From: Bryobacterales bacterium
GTDB lineage: Bacteria; Acidobacteriota; Terriglobia; Bryobacterales; Bryobacteraceae
Length of the DNA: 35,816 nucleotides
Reading direction: 5' to 3'
Assembly: GCA_003164035.1 (NCBI GenBank)
Contig: PLRS01000022.1
Coordinates: 1 to 35,816, forward strand
The position numbers were made by a program, and so were the translations under genes. This document shows, in pieces, positions 8,707-16,154 of the stretch. The notes under the pieces are model-generated. The model had not been told where the DNA came from and searched no databases. It saw nothing but the letters and a program-made list of their open reading frames with translations. Position 1 is the first letter of the stretch, and each line of letters starts with the position of its first letter.

Positions 8707-9062
8707 TTTCCGCTTCTTTTGTCGTGGCGTGGCAACATGCCGGGGTAATCCCGACAACGACGGGCAAGAGCGCCGCGCCACTTGGTTTACCCTGACTGGC
8801 GAGTTCCCTCCCTCGTCCATGATAGAACACCGGGAATTGGCTGTTTTCTCCTGGAGGTTTGTTTTCAGTCGGTTGCGGGATTAAATCGGGTGTGACCGCG
8901 TTTTTTTTGAGACTGGGGTGCTTTAACCGATTCGGGGATTTCGCAGTTGCGGCGCGACCGCAAGGGAGCGGTTGTCGGGAACTAATTCCCCCAAATCAGG
9001 TAGCACCCTTGAGGCTGTAGGCGGCATCGCCGCGCGGGATCGTCCTGTAGAATGGGTGTATC
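8568..9062. other. Intergenic stretch of about 495 bases between the PIN toxin and Uma2 genes
   Basis: I see no credible gene here. The stretch holds the second and third TTGTGC clusters (8612-8706), a featureless segment to about 8890, a run of eight T at 8901-8908 and a MITE-like repeat at 8917-9007. Open frames across it on both strands encode Cys-rich low-complexity peptides that simply translate the heptamers, so I reject them. Confidence 0.6.
8917..9007 (-). repeat. MITE-like palindromic repeat, internally deleted copy
   Basis: This 91-base copy is the short relative, in reverse orientation, of the 161-base element at 21461-21621. The left end GGTGCTTTAACCGATTC and the following GGGGATTTCGCAGTT match the reverse complement of that element's right end. 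The right half (GCGACCGCAAGGGAGCGGTTG, then CGGGAAC and terminal GGTAGCACC) matches its other side. About 70 bases of the central hairpin are missing. The copy is flanked by near-identical 8-mers TTGAGACT (8907-8914) and TTGAGGCT (9009-9016), which look like a target-site duplication. Confidence 0.7.
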
Positions 9063-9608
9063 GTGAGCGCCCAATCCGTTCCGAAGCTGCTTTCCGTGGA
9101 GGAGTACGAACGAACGCCCGATCCTCCGGGTGGACGCTACGAACTGCATCATGGAGAGTTGGTGTTTGTGACCTATCCCGTCCGGCAGCATAAGGTCTTA
9201 CAGCGTCGCTTGCGGGAAATGCTGGAGGCACTGGCGAAGCCGCGCGGGTTCCTCGTCGATACGGAGTATCCCTACCGGCCTTTGCCGAAAAGTGAAGTCT
9301 GGGGAGCGGATGTTGCCTGTGTTGCACAGGCACGGGACGACGACACGGAAAAGTGGCTGATGGGCTCGCCCGAGCTGGTGATCGAAGTCAAATCCCCTTC
9401 GAACACCAAGGACGAGCTGCACGATAGGGCCATGACTACCCTAGCTGGCGACGGCGCCGTGGAATTCTGGATCGTGGATCCGAAAACTACCACCGTTGCG
9501 GTGTACAGCAAGACAGCCGGCGTTCACCTCTACCGGACGCCGGCAACGCTGCCGGTGCCCTTCATGGAAGCCTCGATTCCCCTCGATCGGCTATTTGCGG
9601 CCATCTAG
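9063..9608 (+). CDS. Uma2-family (DUF820) putative restriction-like endonuclease
   Basis: PD-(D/E)xK-fold protein of 181 residues, the usual size. The catalytic pattern is visible: GRYELHHGELV near the N-terminus, Asp in VWGADVACV, and E-x-K in LVIEVKSPSN, then AVEFWIVDPKTTTVAVY, a family-typical strand. Uma2 proteins are abundant in cyanobacteria, chloroflexi and some acidobacteria; their function is unknown, nuclease activity being inferred from the fold. The start is GTG at 9063; no strong ribosome binding site precedes it. It stands alone in an accessory patch between two toxin-antitoxin loci and just after a MITE-like insertion, so horizontal acquisition is plausible. Confidence 0.88.
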   Translation: MSAQSVPKLLSVEEYERTPDPPGGRYELHHGELVFVTYPVRQHKVLQRRLREMLEALAKPRGFLVDTEYPYRPLPKSEVWGADVACVAQARDDDTEKWLMGSPELVIEVKSPSNTKDELHDRAMTTLAGDGAVEFWIVDPKTTTVAVYSKTAGVHLYRTPATLPVPFMEASIPLDRLFAAI

Positions 9609-9652
9609 CCGGTCGGCCACGTCTGTCCCGCGCGGGATAGGAGAGTCGCGTA

Positions 9653-9772
9653 TCAAGCCGGCCGCGCCGCAGCGCTTTCGCCAAATCGCTGTTCGCTCCA
9701 GCGCAGAGCTTCGCGGATATCCAGGCGAGCGGCGGGGGCAAGACTGGGCCGCGAAGCACGCTTCTTAGCCAC
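9653..9772 (-). pseudogene. Truncated ParE toxin remnant
   Basis: Directly behind the ParD antitoxin gene, and overlapping its stop, a GTG-started frame (9772) reads MAKKRASRPSLAPAARLDI, then REALRWSEQRFGESAAARPA, and stops at TGA 9653-9655 after 39 codons. The pattern (A-A-R-L-D-I-R-E-A-L-R-W-S-E-x-R-F-G) matches the first helix pair of ParE/RelE-family toxins, which are usually about 90-100 residues. After the stop the same frame continues YATLLSRAGQTW, which resembles the next ParE helix, then stops again near the Uma2 gene end. The beta-sheet core is missing, so the toxin should be inactive. Confidence 0.65.
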
Positions 9773-10067
9773 GCTTGCGCTCGGCGGCTACCTCGGCGGA
9801 GACTTCCTCTCCAATCTGGTCGACGTAGGCATCGAATTCATCCATCGATTCAAACTCGGTGCCCTCGCCGCGGTCGAGTTGATCGAAACCTTCCTTGGCG
9901 GCGGCACGCAGCCACTCGAGCTTGGCTTTGTCTTCCTGCTCGCGCTGTTCCAGGAGGCGGAGGCCTTCGCGCACCACCTCGCTGGCGTTGCTGAAGCGGC
10001 CAGAACTGATGCCGGCTTCAATGAAGCGGTCAAGGTGTTCGGTCAGGTTGACGTTCCGCGTTGGCAT
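9765..10067 (-). CDS. parD: ParD-family antitoxin
   Basis: Ribbon-helix-helix antitoxin of 100 residues. The N-terminus NVNLTEHLDRFIEAGISSGR, followed by FSNASEVVREGLRLLEQRE, is the canonical ParD DNA-binding domain; the acidic tail (FESMDEFDAYVDQIGEEVSAEV) would wrap the ParE toxin. Its partner immediately downstream is reduced to a 39-codon fragment, so the antitoxin survives without an intact local toxin. It may still act as a repressor or neutralise ParE made elsewhere. A promoter with an overlapping palindrome lies just upstream (10091-10120). Confidence 0.9.
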   Translation of the reverse strand: MPTRNVNLTEHLDRFIEAGISSGRFSNASEVVREGLRLLEQREQEDKAKLEWLRAAAKEGFDQLDRGEGTEFESMDEFDAYVDQIGEEVSAEVAAERKRG

Positions 10068-10090
10068 GCGGCAATCCGCCAGCTAGGACC

Positions 10091-10120
10091 ATCCTATCAG
10101 GGTTGGCAATTGTTGCCAAC
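10091..10120 (-). promoter_or_regulatory. Putative parD promoter overlapped by a 19-base palindrome
   Basis: Read leftward, TTGGCA (10119-10114) and TAGGAT (10096-10091) are 17 bases apart. The palindrome GTTGGCAATTGTTGCCAAC (10102-10120, 8-bp arms, 3-base loop) covers the -35 box and part of the spacer. Transcription would start near 10084, leaving a short leader before the parD ATG at 10067. This layout fits classic ParD autorepression. Confidence 0.55.
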
Positions 10121-10155
10121 GACCCGCGCCACGAGTGAAATCGACACCGCCGCCG

Positions 10156-11832
10156 CTACAACTCCGCCAGGGTTCGGTGAACCATATGGACGCTGATTGC
10201 GCCCTCGCCTACGGCCGACGCTACCCGCTTCACATTGCCGGCGCGCGCGTCCCCGACCGCGAACACCCCGGGCAGGCTGGTCTCCAGCATTTGGGGAGGG
10301 CGCGGGAGCGTCCACCTGGGGCCACTCTCCGGCCCGGGAGAGTCCAGATCCCGTCCGGTTAGAATGAAGCCCTTGTCGTCCAGCGCCACGCATCCCCGCA
10401 GCCACTCGGTTCGCGGCGAGGCCCCCGTCATCAGGAATACGTGCCGGATGTCGTGGGCGGAAGTTTCTCCCGTCTTGCGGTCCCGCCACACCACACGCTG
10501 CAGACAGGATTCGCCTTCCAGAGCGACAATCTCGGTATTGAAATGCAGCTCAATATTGGGATTCTCCGTCAGCCGCTGAATCAGATATCGGGACATGGTG
10601 CCCGACAACTCCCCTCCCCGCACCAGCATGTGCACGTGGTGCGCGCTCTGCGCCAGGAACACGGCGGCCTGCCCCGCCGAGTTCGCCCCTCCCACCACCG
10701 CGACCTGTTCCCCTTCGCACCACTGCGACTCGATATGGGTGGCGCCGTAGTAAATCCCGCCGCCTTCGAATCTTTCCCGGTTTGCGAGCGGCGGCTTGTT
10801 GTACTGGGCCCCGGTCGCGATCACGATGGCTCTGGTTGCCAGCGTCTCTCCCGTATCGAGCACCACCCGGTAAGGGCGGTCGTCGCACTCGAGCCGCGCC
10901 ACGCTGCGCGCGATCATCATGTTCGCGCCGAACTTCTGCGCCTGGGTGGTGGCTCGCGACGCCAGCTCCAACCCGGAAACTCCCATGGGAAAGCCGAGGT
11001 AGTTCTCGATCTTCGAACTCGACCCCGCCTGCCCGCCGGGGGATTGCATCTCGATCATCAGCACATTCAGGCCCTCCGACGCCGCGTAAACCGCGGCGGC
11101 AAGCCCCGCCGGGCCGGCGCCTACGATGATCAGATCGCGCACGTGGGTTCTGTCGATGTTGACGTTGAAGCCCAGACCGTCCGCCAGCTCCTGAATCGTC
11201 GGGCTGCGCAGTACTCCGCGGCTGGGGCAGATCACTACCGGCACGTCCGACGGCTTCACCTCGAAGCGGTCGAGCAGCGCCTGCGCGGTCCGGTCGGTAT
11301 CGAGATCGATATAGGTGTAGGGATGTCCGTTGCGACTGAGGAACTCGCGTAAGGCCAGGGTCTGAGCCGAGTGGCGCGAGCCCATCAGTACGAAGTTGCC
11401 GTAGCCGGAACGGACCAGTTCGAGCCGCCGCAGGATAAATGCGCGCAACAGGATCTCGCTCAGTTCCGCGTCCTTTGCCACGAGCGACCGCAATTCGTCC
11501 GCGCCGATTTCGAGAAATTCGCCCGGCTCCGTCACGCGTCCACGGACCAGACACCGCTGCCCGGAAATCATGGTCATCTCGCCGGTGAAATTGCCGGGGG
11601 TGTGCGCCACCACCAGGCGCTCGCCGTCAAGAGTCGGCTGCACGATCTCCATGTTTCCCGAAAGGAGCACGAAAAACGGAACCGCGGTATCGTTGGGCTC
11701 GAAGAGGATTTCGCCGCGATGAACACTCCGGGAGCGGCCCATCGGACGGATGCGATCGATCTGCGCGGGAGTCAGGACAGGGAACGCCTGAGTGCGGGCG
11801 TCCAGTGCGCTTGGCACGAGTTGGGGAGACAT
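10156..11832 (-). CDS. cNMP-binding/thioredoxin-like/thioredoxin-reductase-like fusion lacking the redox cysteines
   Basis: Three-domain flavoprotein of 558 residues. Residues about 20-140 resemble a cyclic-nucleotide-binding (CNB) fold (GEILFEPNDTAVPFFVLLSG, GEMTMIS). Residues about 145-225 look thioredoxin/glutaredoxin-like (REFLSRNGHPYTYIDLDTD, VPVVICPS) without a CxxC. Residues 233-558 match thioredoxin reductase: FAD loop IVGAGPAGLAAAVYA, GGQAGSSSKIENYLGFP, NAD(P) loop VVGGANSAGQAAVFL, and GVFAVGDARAGNVKRVASA. Where thioredoxin reductase has CATC this protein has ATHI (about residues 364-367), with a lone Cys at 372, so it cannot do the normal dithiol transfer. It may use FAD/NAD(P)H for another reaction or signal redox state. 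It is divergent from the UBP-type zinc finger gene across a 242-bp gap. Confidence 0.88.
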   Translation of the reverse strand: MSPQLVPSALDARTQAFPVLTPAQIDRIRPMGRSRSVHRGEILFEPNDTAVPFFVLLSGNMEIVQPTLDGERLVVAHTPGNFTGEMTMISGQRCLVRGRVTEPGEFLEIGADELRSLVAKDAELSEILLRAFILRRLELVRSGYGNFVLMGSRHSAQTLALREFLSRNGHPYTYIDLDTDRTAQALLDRFEVKPSDVPVVICPSRGVLRSPTIQELADGLGFNVNIDRTHVRDLIIVGAGPAGLAAAVYAASEGLNVLMIEMQSPGGQAGSSSKIENYLGFPMGVSGLELASRATTQAQKFGANMMIARSVARLECDDRPYRVVLDTGETLATRAIVIATGAQYNKPPLANRERFEGGGIYYGATHIESQWCEGEQVAVVGGANSAGQAAVFLAQSAHHVHMLVRGGELSGTMSRYLIQRLTENPNIELHFNTEIVALEGESCLQRVVWRDRKTGETSAHDIRHVFLMTGASPRTEWLRGCVALDDKGFILTGRDLDSPGPESGPRWTLPRPPQMLETSLPGVFAVGDARAGNVKRVASAVGEGAISVHMVHRTLAEL

Positions 11833-11899
11833 GACTCATTCTCTCACTGGCGCACGGGGCCTCTGTCGGTGAGCCAAGTTTCGAGCCCGTCGGCACACG

Positions 11900-11956
11900 G
11901 CCGGGCTGGCGCCCGGCTGGACCGATTGACAATCGGTCCGCAGGTTGCCAACCTGC
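11900..11956 (+). repeat. Three tandem small hairpins
   Basis: Three perfect inverted repeats lie end to end in the divergent intergenic region: GCCGGGC/GCCCGGC (11900-11906, 11911-11917), GGACCGATT/AATCGGTCC (11919-11927, 11931-11939) and GCAGGTTG/CAACCTGC (11940-11947, 11949-11956), followed by CCCAC. No T-run follows, so these are not standard terminators. They resemble the hairpin blocks at 26401-26441 and 32257-32366 in style. Confidence 0.7.
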
Positions 11957-12074
11957 CCCACAAAAACGGGTCACCTCATCTGCCCTGCTGGCATTTGCAC
12001 CCTCGGTGGGGAATGTGGTGGACTGGTCGAAGAGATCGGGCGGTACGCCGCGGCAATCGCCGACAGGAGGGAAC

Positions 12075-12368
12075 GTGAAGACCTGCGAGCACGTGAAAGA
12101 AGCCAAGGACCTGGAGCCATCGAAGCACGTTTGTGAGGAGTGCGTCAAAATGGGCGACAGTTGGGTGCACCTGCGAATTTGCCTGGACTGCGGCCATGTC
12201 GGGTGCTGCGATTCGTCCAAAAACAAGCACGCTACCAAACACTTCCATCGGTCGCAACACCCCATGATGCGGTCCATTGAACCGGGCGAAAGCTGGGGCT
12301 GGTGTTTCGTCGATTCGATCACATATGACCTGTCGCGTGGTGTCAAACACGCTCAGGTTCTCGAATAG
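12075..12368 (+). CDS. UBP-type zinc finger protein
   Basis: Small protein of 97 residues consisting almost entirely of a ZnF-UBP domain. Candidate zinc ligands are the Cys/His pairs in KTCEHV, HVCEECVKMGDSWVHLRICL, CGHVGCCDSS and KHATKHFHRSQHP. In eukaryotes this fold binds the free C-terminus of ubiquitin; the role in bacteria is unknown. The GTG start at 12075 is set by an excellent AGGAGG about five bases upstream; the longer frame from 12006 has no such site. From memory, bacterial ZnF-UBP genes often lie beside thioredoxin-reductase-like fusions such as the divergent gene here, so a functional pair is likely. Confidence 0.87.
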   Translation: MKTCEHVKEAKDLEPSKHVCEECVKMGDSWVHLRICLDCGHVGCCDSSKNKHATKHFHRSQHPMMRSIEPGESWGWCFVDSITYDLSRGVKHAQVLE

Positions 12369-12443
12369 CCGCGCCGCCACGGCGGTTCCAGTGATAGGAT
12401 ACGTCGAGCGGGTTGCCGATTTCGACACTGGGAGGGATTCTGG

Positions 12444-13820
12444 ATGGTTGGGTACGATGCCATCGTCATCGGAACGGGGCAGGCTGGTCCGCCGTTGGCG
12501 GGCCGTCTGACGGCGGCCGGGATGACAGTTGCCATCGTGGAGCGAAATCGCTTCGGTGGGACCTGCGTCAACACCGGCTGCATCCCCACAAAAACCATGG
12601 TGGCCAGCGCTTATGCCGCCCATCTGGCGCGGCGTGGCGCCGAGTTCGGGTTCCGCGTCAACGGCGGCGTGCAGGTGGACATGAAGGAGGTGAACGCCCG
12701 CCAGCGCCGCATCTCCGGCCAATCGCGCGAGGGTGTCGAAAAGTGGCTCAAGAACATGCCGCGCTGCACGGTGTATGAAGGTCACGCCCGATTGGAATCG
12801 CCGCGGATGGTGAGCGTCGGGGCCGAGCGGCTCACCGCCGGCCGGATCTTCATTAACGTCGGCGGCCGCGCCGTCACGCCCGAAATTCCCGGCATCGCGG
12901 ATGTGCCTTATCTCACCAATAGCTCGATGCTGAACCTGGATTCCCTTCCCCGGCATCTGATCGTCGTGGGCGGAAGTTACATCGGCCTCGAGTTTGGGCA
13001 AATGTTCCGGCGCTTCGGAAGCGAGGTGACCATCGTCGAGATGGGGCCGCGGCTGATCCAGCGCGAAGACGAGGACGTATCCGCGGCGGTCGGGGAAATC
13101 CTCCAGCGGGAAGGCATAGCCATCCGTTTGAATGCCAGGTGTATTCGCCTTCGGAAACAGGGCGACCAGATCGCCGCCGCTGTGGATTGCACCGACGGTG
13201 CCGCAGAAATCGTCGGCTCCCACCTGCTGCTGGCTGTGGGCCGCCGTCCGAATACCGGCGATCTCGGCCTGGAAGCTGCCGGCGTTGCCACCGACCAACG
13301 GGGATACATCGCCGTGGACGACCAGTTGCAAACCAACGTGCCGGGAATTTGGGCCTTGGGCGATTGCAACGGCAAAGGCGGCTTCACGCACACTTCTTAC
13401 AACGATTTCGAAATCGTCGCCGCCAATCTCCTCGATCGGGATTCACGCAAAGTGAGCGATCGAATCACCGCCTATGCGCTCTATATCGATCCGCCCCTTG
13501 GCCGCGCCGGATCGACCGAAGCCGACGTGCGGCGTTCCGGCAAGCGGGCTCTGATCGGAAAACGGGCTATGACCCGCGTGGGCCGCGCGGTGGAAAAAGG
13601 CGAGACGCAGGGCTTCATGAAGATCCTGATCGACGCGGAATCGAAACAGATTCTGGGTGCGTCGATCCTCGGCACGGGAGGCGATGAAGCGATCCATTCC
13701 ATCCTCGACGCCATGTACGCCAAGGCGCCGTACACCGTAATCCAGCGAGCCGTGCACATCCATCCCACGGTCTCGGAACTGATTCCCACGATGCTCGGCG
13801 AATTGTCGCCGCTCAATTGA
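12444..13820 (+). CDS. Pyridine nucleotide-disulfide oxidoreductase (mercuric reductase/lipoamide dehydrogenase-like)
   Basis: Class I flavoprotein disulfide reductase of 458 residues. The redox motif GGTCVNTGCIPTK places the active-site cysteines at 41 and 46; the FAD loop is AIVIGTGQAGPPLAGRL, the NAD(P) loop LIVVGGSYIGLEFGQMFRRF, the second FAD motif GIWALGDCNGKGGFTH, and the C-terminal active-site base region HIHPTVSEL. It lacks an N-terminal HMA domain and the C-terminal Cys pair of true MerA, so mercury reduction is unlikely. The egtB start lies only seven bases after its stop, so it is probably co-transcribed with ergothioneine genes; a low-molecular-weight disulfide is a plausible substrate. 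GGGAGG stands about eight bases before the ATG. Confidence 0.88.
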   Translation: MVGYDAIVIGTGQAGPPLAGRLTAAGMTVAIVERNRFGGTCVNTGCIPTKTMVASAYAAHLARRGAEFGFRVNGGVQVDMKEVNARQRRISGQSREGVEKWLKNMPRCTVYEGHARLESPRMVSVGAERLTAGRIFINVGGRAVTPEIPGIADVPYLTNSSMLNLDSLPRHLIVVGGSYIGLEFGQMFRRFGSEVTIVEMGPRLIQREDEDVSAAVGEILQREGIAIRLNARCIRLRKQGDQIAAAVDCTDGAAEIVGSHLLLAVGRRPNTGDLGLEAAGVATDQRGYIAVDDQLQTNVPGIWALGDCNGKGGFTHTSYNDFEIVAANLLDRDSRKVSDRITAYALYIDPPLGRAGSTEADVRRSGKRALIGKRAMTRVGRAVEKGETQGFMKILIDAESKQILGASILGTGGDEAIHSILDAMYAKAPYTVIQRAVHIHPTVSELIPTMLGELSPLN

Positions 13821-13827
13821 GTTGTCT

Positions 13828-15084
13828 ATGAACGCACACACGATGTTAGCGGATGCGCGCAACCAGACCGATAAGCTCTTCGAGTTGGTCCATCCCGACT
13901 GGCTCTACCAACGCCCCATTCCGGAGCGACACCGCATCGTCTTTTACGTGGGACATTTGGAAGCGTTCGACTGGAATCTGTTGCGGCCGCACATGCGCAA
14001 CGAGGAAGCGTTCCAGGCGGGCTTCGACCGGCTGTTCGCCTTCGGTATCGACCCGGTGGATGGCGGCTTGCCGGCCGACACTCCCTCGGACTGGCCGTCG
14101 CTAGCCGAAATTGGCGGTTACAACCATCGCATCAGACAGACGCTCGATGACGCCGGGCATGACTGCTTTCTCCTTCACATGGCACTGGAACATCGCCTCA
14201 TGCACGCGGAAACACTCGCGTACATGCTGCATCAACTGCCGCTGGAGGCGAAATGCGCGCAGCCTCAGGCCCCTGTGCCGCCCAGCGAACCGGTTCGGCG
14301 CCAAACGATCGAGATCGCCGCCGGCCGTGCCACCTTGGGACTCGCGCGCGATGGGGCTTTCGGTTGGGACAACGAATTTGAAGCACACCCGGTGGACGTC
14401 CCTGCATTTGCGATCGATCGCTACAAAGTCACCAACGGCGATTACCTGGAGTTCGTCGAAGCCGGCGGCTACCATGACCGGAACTTGTGGACCGAGGCTC
14501 AGTGGCAATGGAAGGCCGAGCGGAACATCGTCCACCCGGCGTTTTGGCAACGCGACGGCGGCGGATGGCGGTGCCGCACCATGTTCGACGAAATCCCCCT
14601 GCCTCTCGATTGGCCGGTCTATGTCAGCCACGCCGAGGCCAGCGCGTATGCCAAACGGGGCGGCTTGCGGCTGCCAACCGAAGCCGAATGGCACCGCGCC
14701 GCTTACGGCACACCGGACGGCTCCGAGCGGCAATTCCCATGGGGAGACGAACCGCCCGCGCCGCGGCATGGGTCCTTCGGTTTTGCCCGCTGGGATCCCG
14801 CTCCCGTGAACGCATTTCCCCGCGGGCGCAGTGCATTTGGCATCGACGGTTTGCTGGCCAACGGATGGGAGTGGACGTCCACACCTTTTGCCCCGTTCGA
14901 CGGATTTGAAGCCCACCCCTCCTACCGCGGCTACTCGGCCGATTTCTTCGACGGAAAGCATTACGTTCTGAAGGGCGGTTCCACCCGCACGGCGGCGTGC
15001 ATGCTGCGCCGCTCTTTCCGCAATTGGTTCCAGCCGCACTACCAGTATGTTTACGCCGGCTTCCGGTGCGCGAGAGGAGTTTGA
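13828..15084 (+). CDS. egtB: Ergothioneine biosynthesis sulfoxide synthase EgtB
   Basis: Non-haem iron enzyme that joins hercynine (trimethyl-histidine) to a sulfur donor using O2, the key step of ergothioneine synthesis. The N-terminal DinB-like part supplies His43 (VGHLEAFDWN) and the motif EHRLMHAET with His122 and His126, matching the three-His iron site of known EgtB. The C-terminal half is a formylglycine-generating-enzyme/C-type-lectin fold (RYKVTNGDYLEFVEAGGY, RLPTEAEWHRAAYG, GLLANGWEWTSTPF, LKGGSTRT), ending MLRRSFRNWFQPHYQYVYAG as in the family. 418 residues. I chose ATG 13828; a TTG two codons earlier exists. No egtA or egtC is adjacent, which would fit an EgtB that uses cysteine directly, as described for another acidobacterium (Chloracidobacterium). 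egtD follows by three bases. Confidence 0.93.
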   Translation: MNAHTMLADARNQTDKLFELVHPDWLYQRPIPERHRIVFYVGHLEAFDWNLLRPHMRNEEAFQAGFDRLFAFGIDPVDGGLPADTPSDWPSLAEIGGYNHRIRQTLDDAGHDCFLLHMALEHRLMHAETLAYMLHQLPLEAKCAQPQAPVPPSEPVRRQTIEIAAGRATLGLARDGAFGWDNEFEAHPVDVPAFAIDRYKVTNGDYLEFVEAGGYHDRNLWTEAQWQWKAERNIVHPAFWQRDGGGWRCRTMFDEIPLPLDWPVYVSHAEASAYAKRGGLRLPTEAEWHRAAYGTPDGSERQFPWGDEPPAPRHGSFGFARWDPAPVNAFPRGRSAFGIDGLLANGWEWTSTPFAPFDGFEAHPSYRGYSADFFDGKHYVLKGGSTRTAACMLRRSFRNWFQPHYQYVYAGFRCARGV

Positions 15085-15087
15085 GCC

Positions 15088-16056
15088 ATGGCGACCAGAG
15101 CGCTGGCTCTCGATGAGGCGTCCGCCTTCGCCGCCGACGTCCGCAACAGCCTGACCAAGCCCGGACAAAAGGAGCTGGCGTCGAAATACCTCTACGACGA
15201 GCTGGGTTCGAAACTTTTCGACGTCATCAGCCTGCTGCCCGAATACGGCCTGACGCGCGCCGACGAACGCCTGCTGCGCCGCTACGCCCCGGCGGTTGTG
15301 GAGTGCATTCCCGGGGACACCATGGTGGCGGAGTTGGGGAGCGGTAGCGGGACCAAAACGCGCTCGATCCTGGAAGCCTTTTCCCGCTGCCGGCACACCT
15401 CGTATTTCCCTATCGAGATTTCTCCCACCGCGCTGGCCATGTGCCGGCGCGAGCTGGCCGATATCGAATCCATCAGCATCGTGGGTTTCGAGCGCGAGTA
15501 CCTGGATGGTCTCGTCGAAGTGGCCGCGCGCCGCCGCTCCGGCCAGCGGATGCTTGTACTGTTCCTCGGGAGTACCATCGGCAACTTCGACCATCCCGCC
15601 GACCTGAACTTTCTCAAGGAGATTCACCTGATCCTGAATCCGGGCGACGCCTTGCTGCTGGGCACGGATCTGGAGAAGCCCGTGAGCCGGCTGATTGCCG
15701 CCTACGACGATTCGCTCGGCGTTACCGCCGCCTTCAATCGCAATCTGCTGGCGCGAGTCAACCGCGAGCTCGATGCCGATTTCGTGCTCGACAGCTTCCA
15801 GCATGAGGCGCGATTCAACTCGGAAACCCGCAGCATCGAGATGCACCTGCGATCGATTCGCGATCAGCGCGTGACGGTCGCGAAGGCGGGTTTTTCCATT
15901 GCTATTCGCGAAGGGGAAACGATCTGGACGGAGAGCAGCCACAAGTATTCGCTGGCGGAGGTCGAGGCGCTGGCACGGAAGGCCGGCTTCCGCCGTGAAG
16001 CGCAGTGGGTGGACGGCGAATGGCCCTTCGCCGAGACTCTGCTGGTGCGCTACTGA
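15088..16056 (+). CDS. egtD: L-histidine N-alpha-methyltransferase EgtD
   Basis: SAM-dependent enzyme that trimethylates histidine to hercynine, the first committed step of ergothioneine synthesis. Family signatures: SKYLYDELGSKLFDVISLLP then EYGLTRADERLL at the N-terminus, SAM loop VAELGSGSGTKTRSIL, FPIEISPTALAMC, LFLGSTIGNFDH, and the substrate-side segment WTESSHKYSLAEVE near the C-terminus. 322 residues, the standard length. Translation is probably coupled to egtB (stop and start three bases apart). With egtB it forms the minimal two-gene set seen in bacteria that lack the mycobacterial five-gene cluster; the final C-S lyase step would need an enzyme encoded elsewhere. Confidence 0.93.
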   Translation: MATRALALDEASAFAADVRNSLTKPGQKELASKYLYDELGSKLFDVISLLPEYGLTRADERLLRRYAPAVVECIPGDTMVAELGSGSGTKTRSILEAFSRCRHTSYFPIEISPTALAMCRRELADIESISIVGFEREYLDGLVEVAARRRSGQRMLVLFLGSTIGNFDHPADLNFLKEIHLILNPGDALLLGTDLEKPVSRLIAAYDDSLGVTAAFNRNLLARVNRELDADFVLDSFQHEARFNSETRSIEMHLRSIRDQRVTVAKAGFSIAIREGETIWTESSHKYSLAEVEALARKAGFRREAQWVDGEWPFAETLLVRY

Positions 16057-16154
16057 GCCGCGGCCGAGGGGAGCGGTTTCGCCGCGCCTGTTCGTGCACG
16101 CCGGTTGGGCGGCTCGGGACGCTGCGCAGCCAGTCTGCCGTACAATGCTTCTGG

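Noticed and set aside
8486-8884. Cys-rich open frame across the heptamer array (and an opposite-strand one at 8511-8738)
   Set aside because: The peptides are translations of the TTGTGC repeats, with no start signal, no family similarity and no codon bias.
11976-13391. 471-codon open frame antisense to the disulfide oxidoreductase and zinc finger genes
   Set aside because: Shadow of two well-supported sense genes.
12444-13820. True mercuric reductase of a mer operon
   Set aside because: No HMA domain, no C-terminal Cys pair and no merR, merT or merP nearby; the context is ergothioneine genes.
14101-15942. 613-codon open frame antisense to egtB and egtD
   Set aside because: Long shadow frame in GC-rich DNA; both sense genes are clear family members and the antisense product matches nothing.
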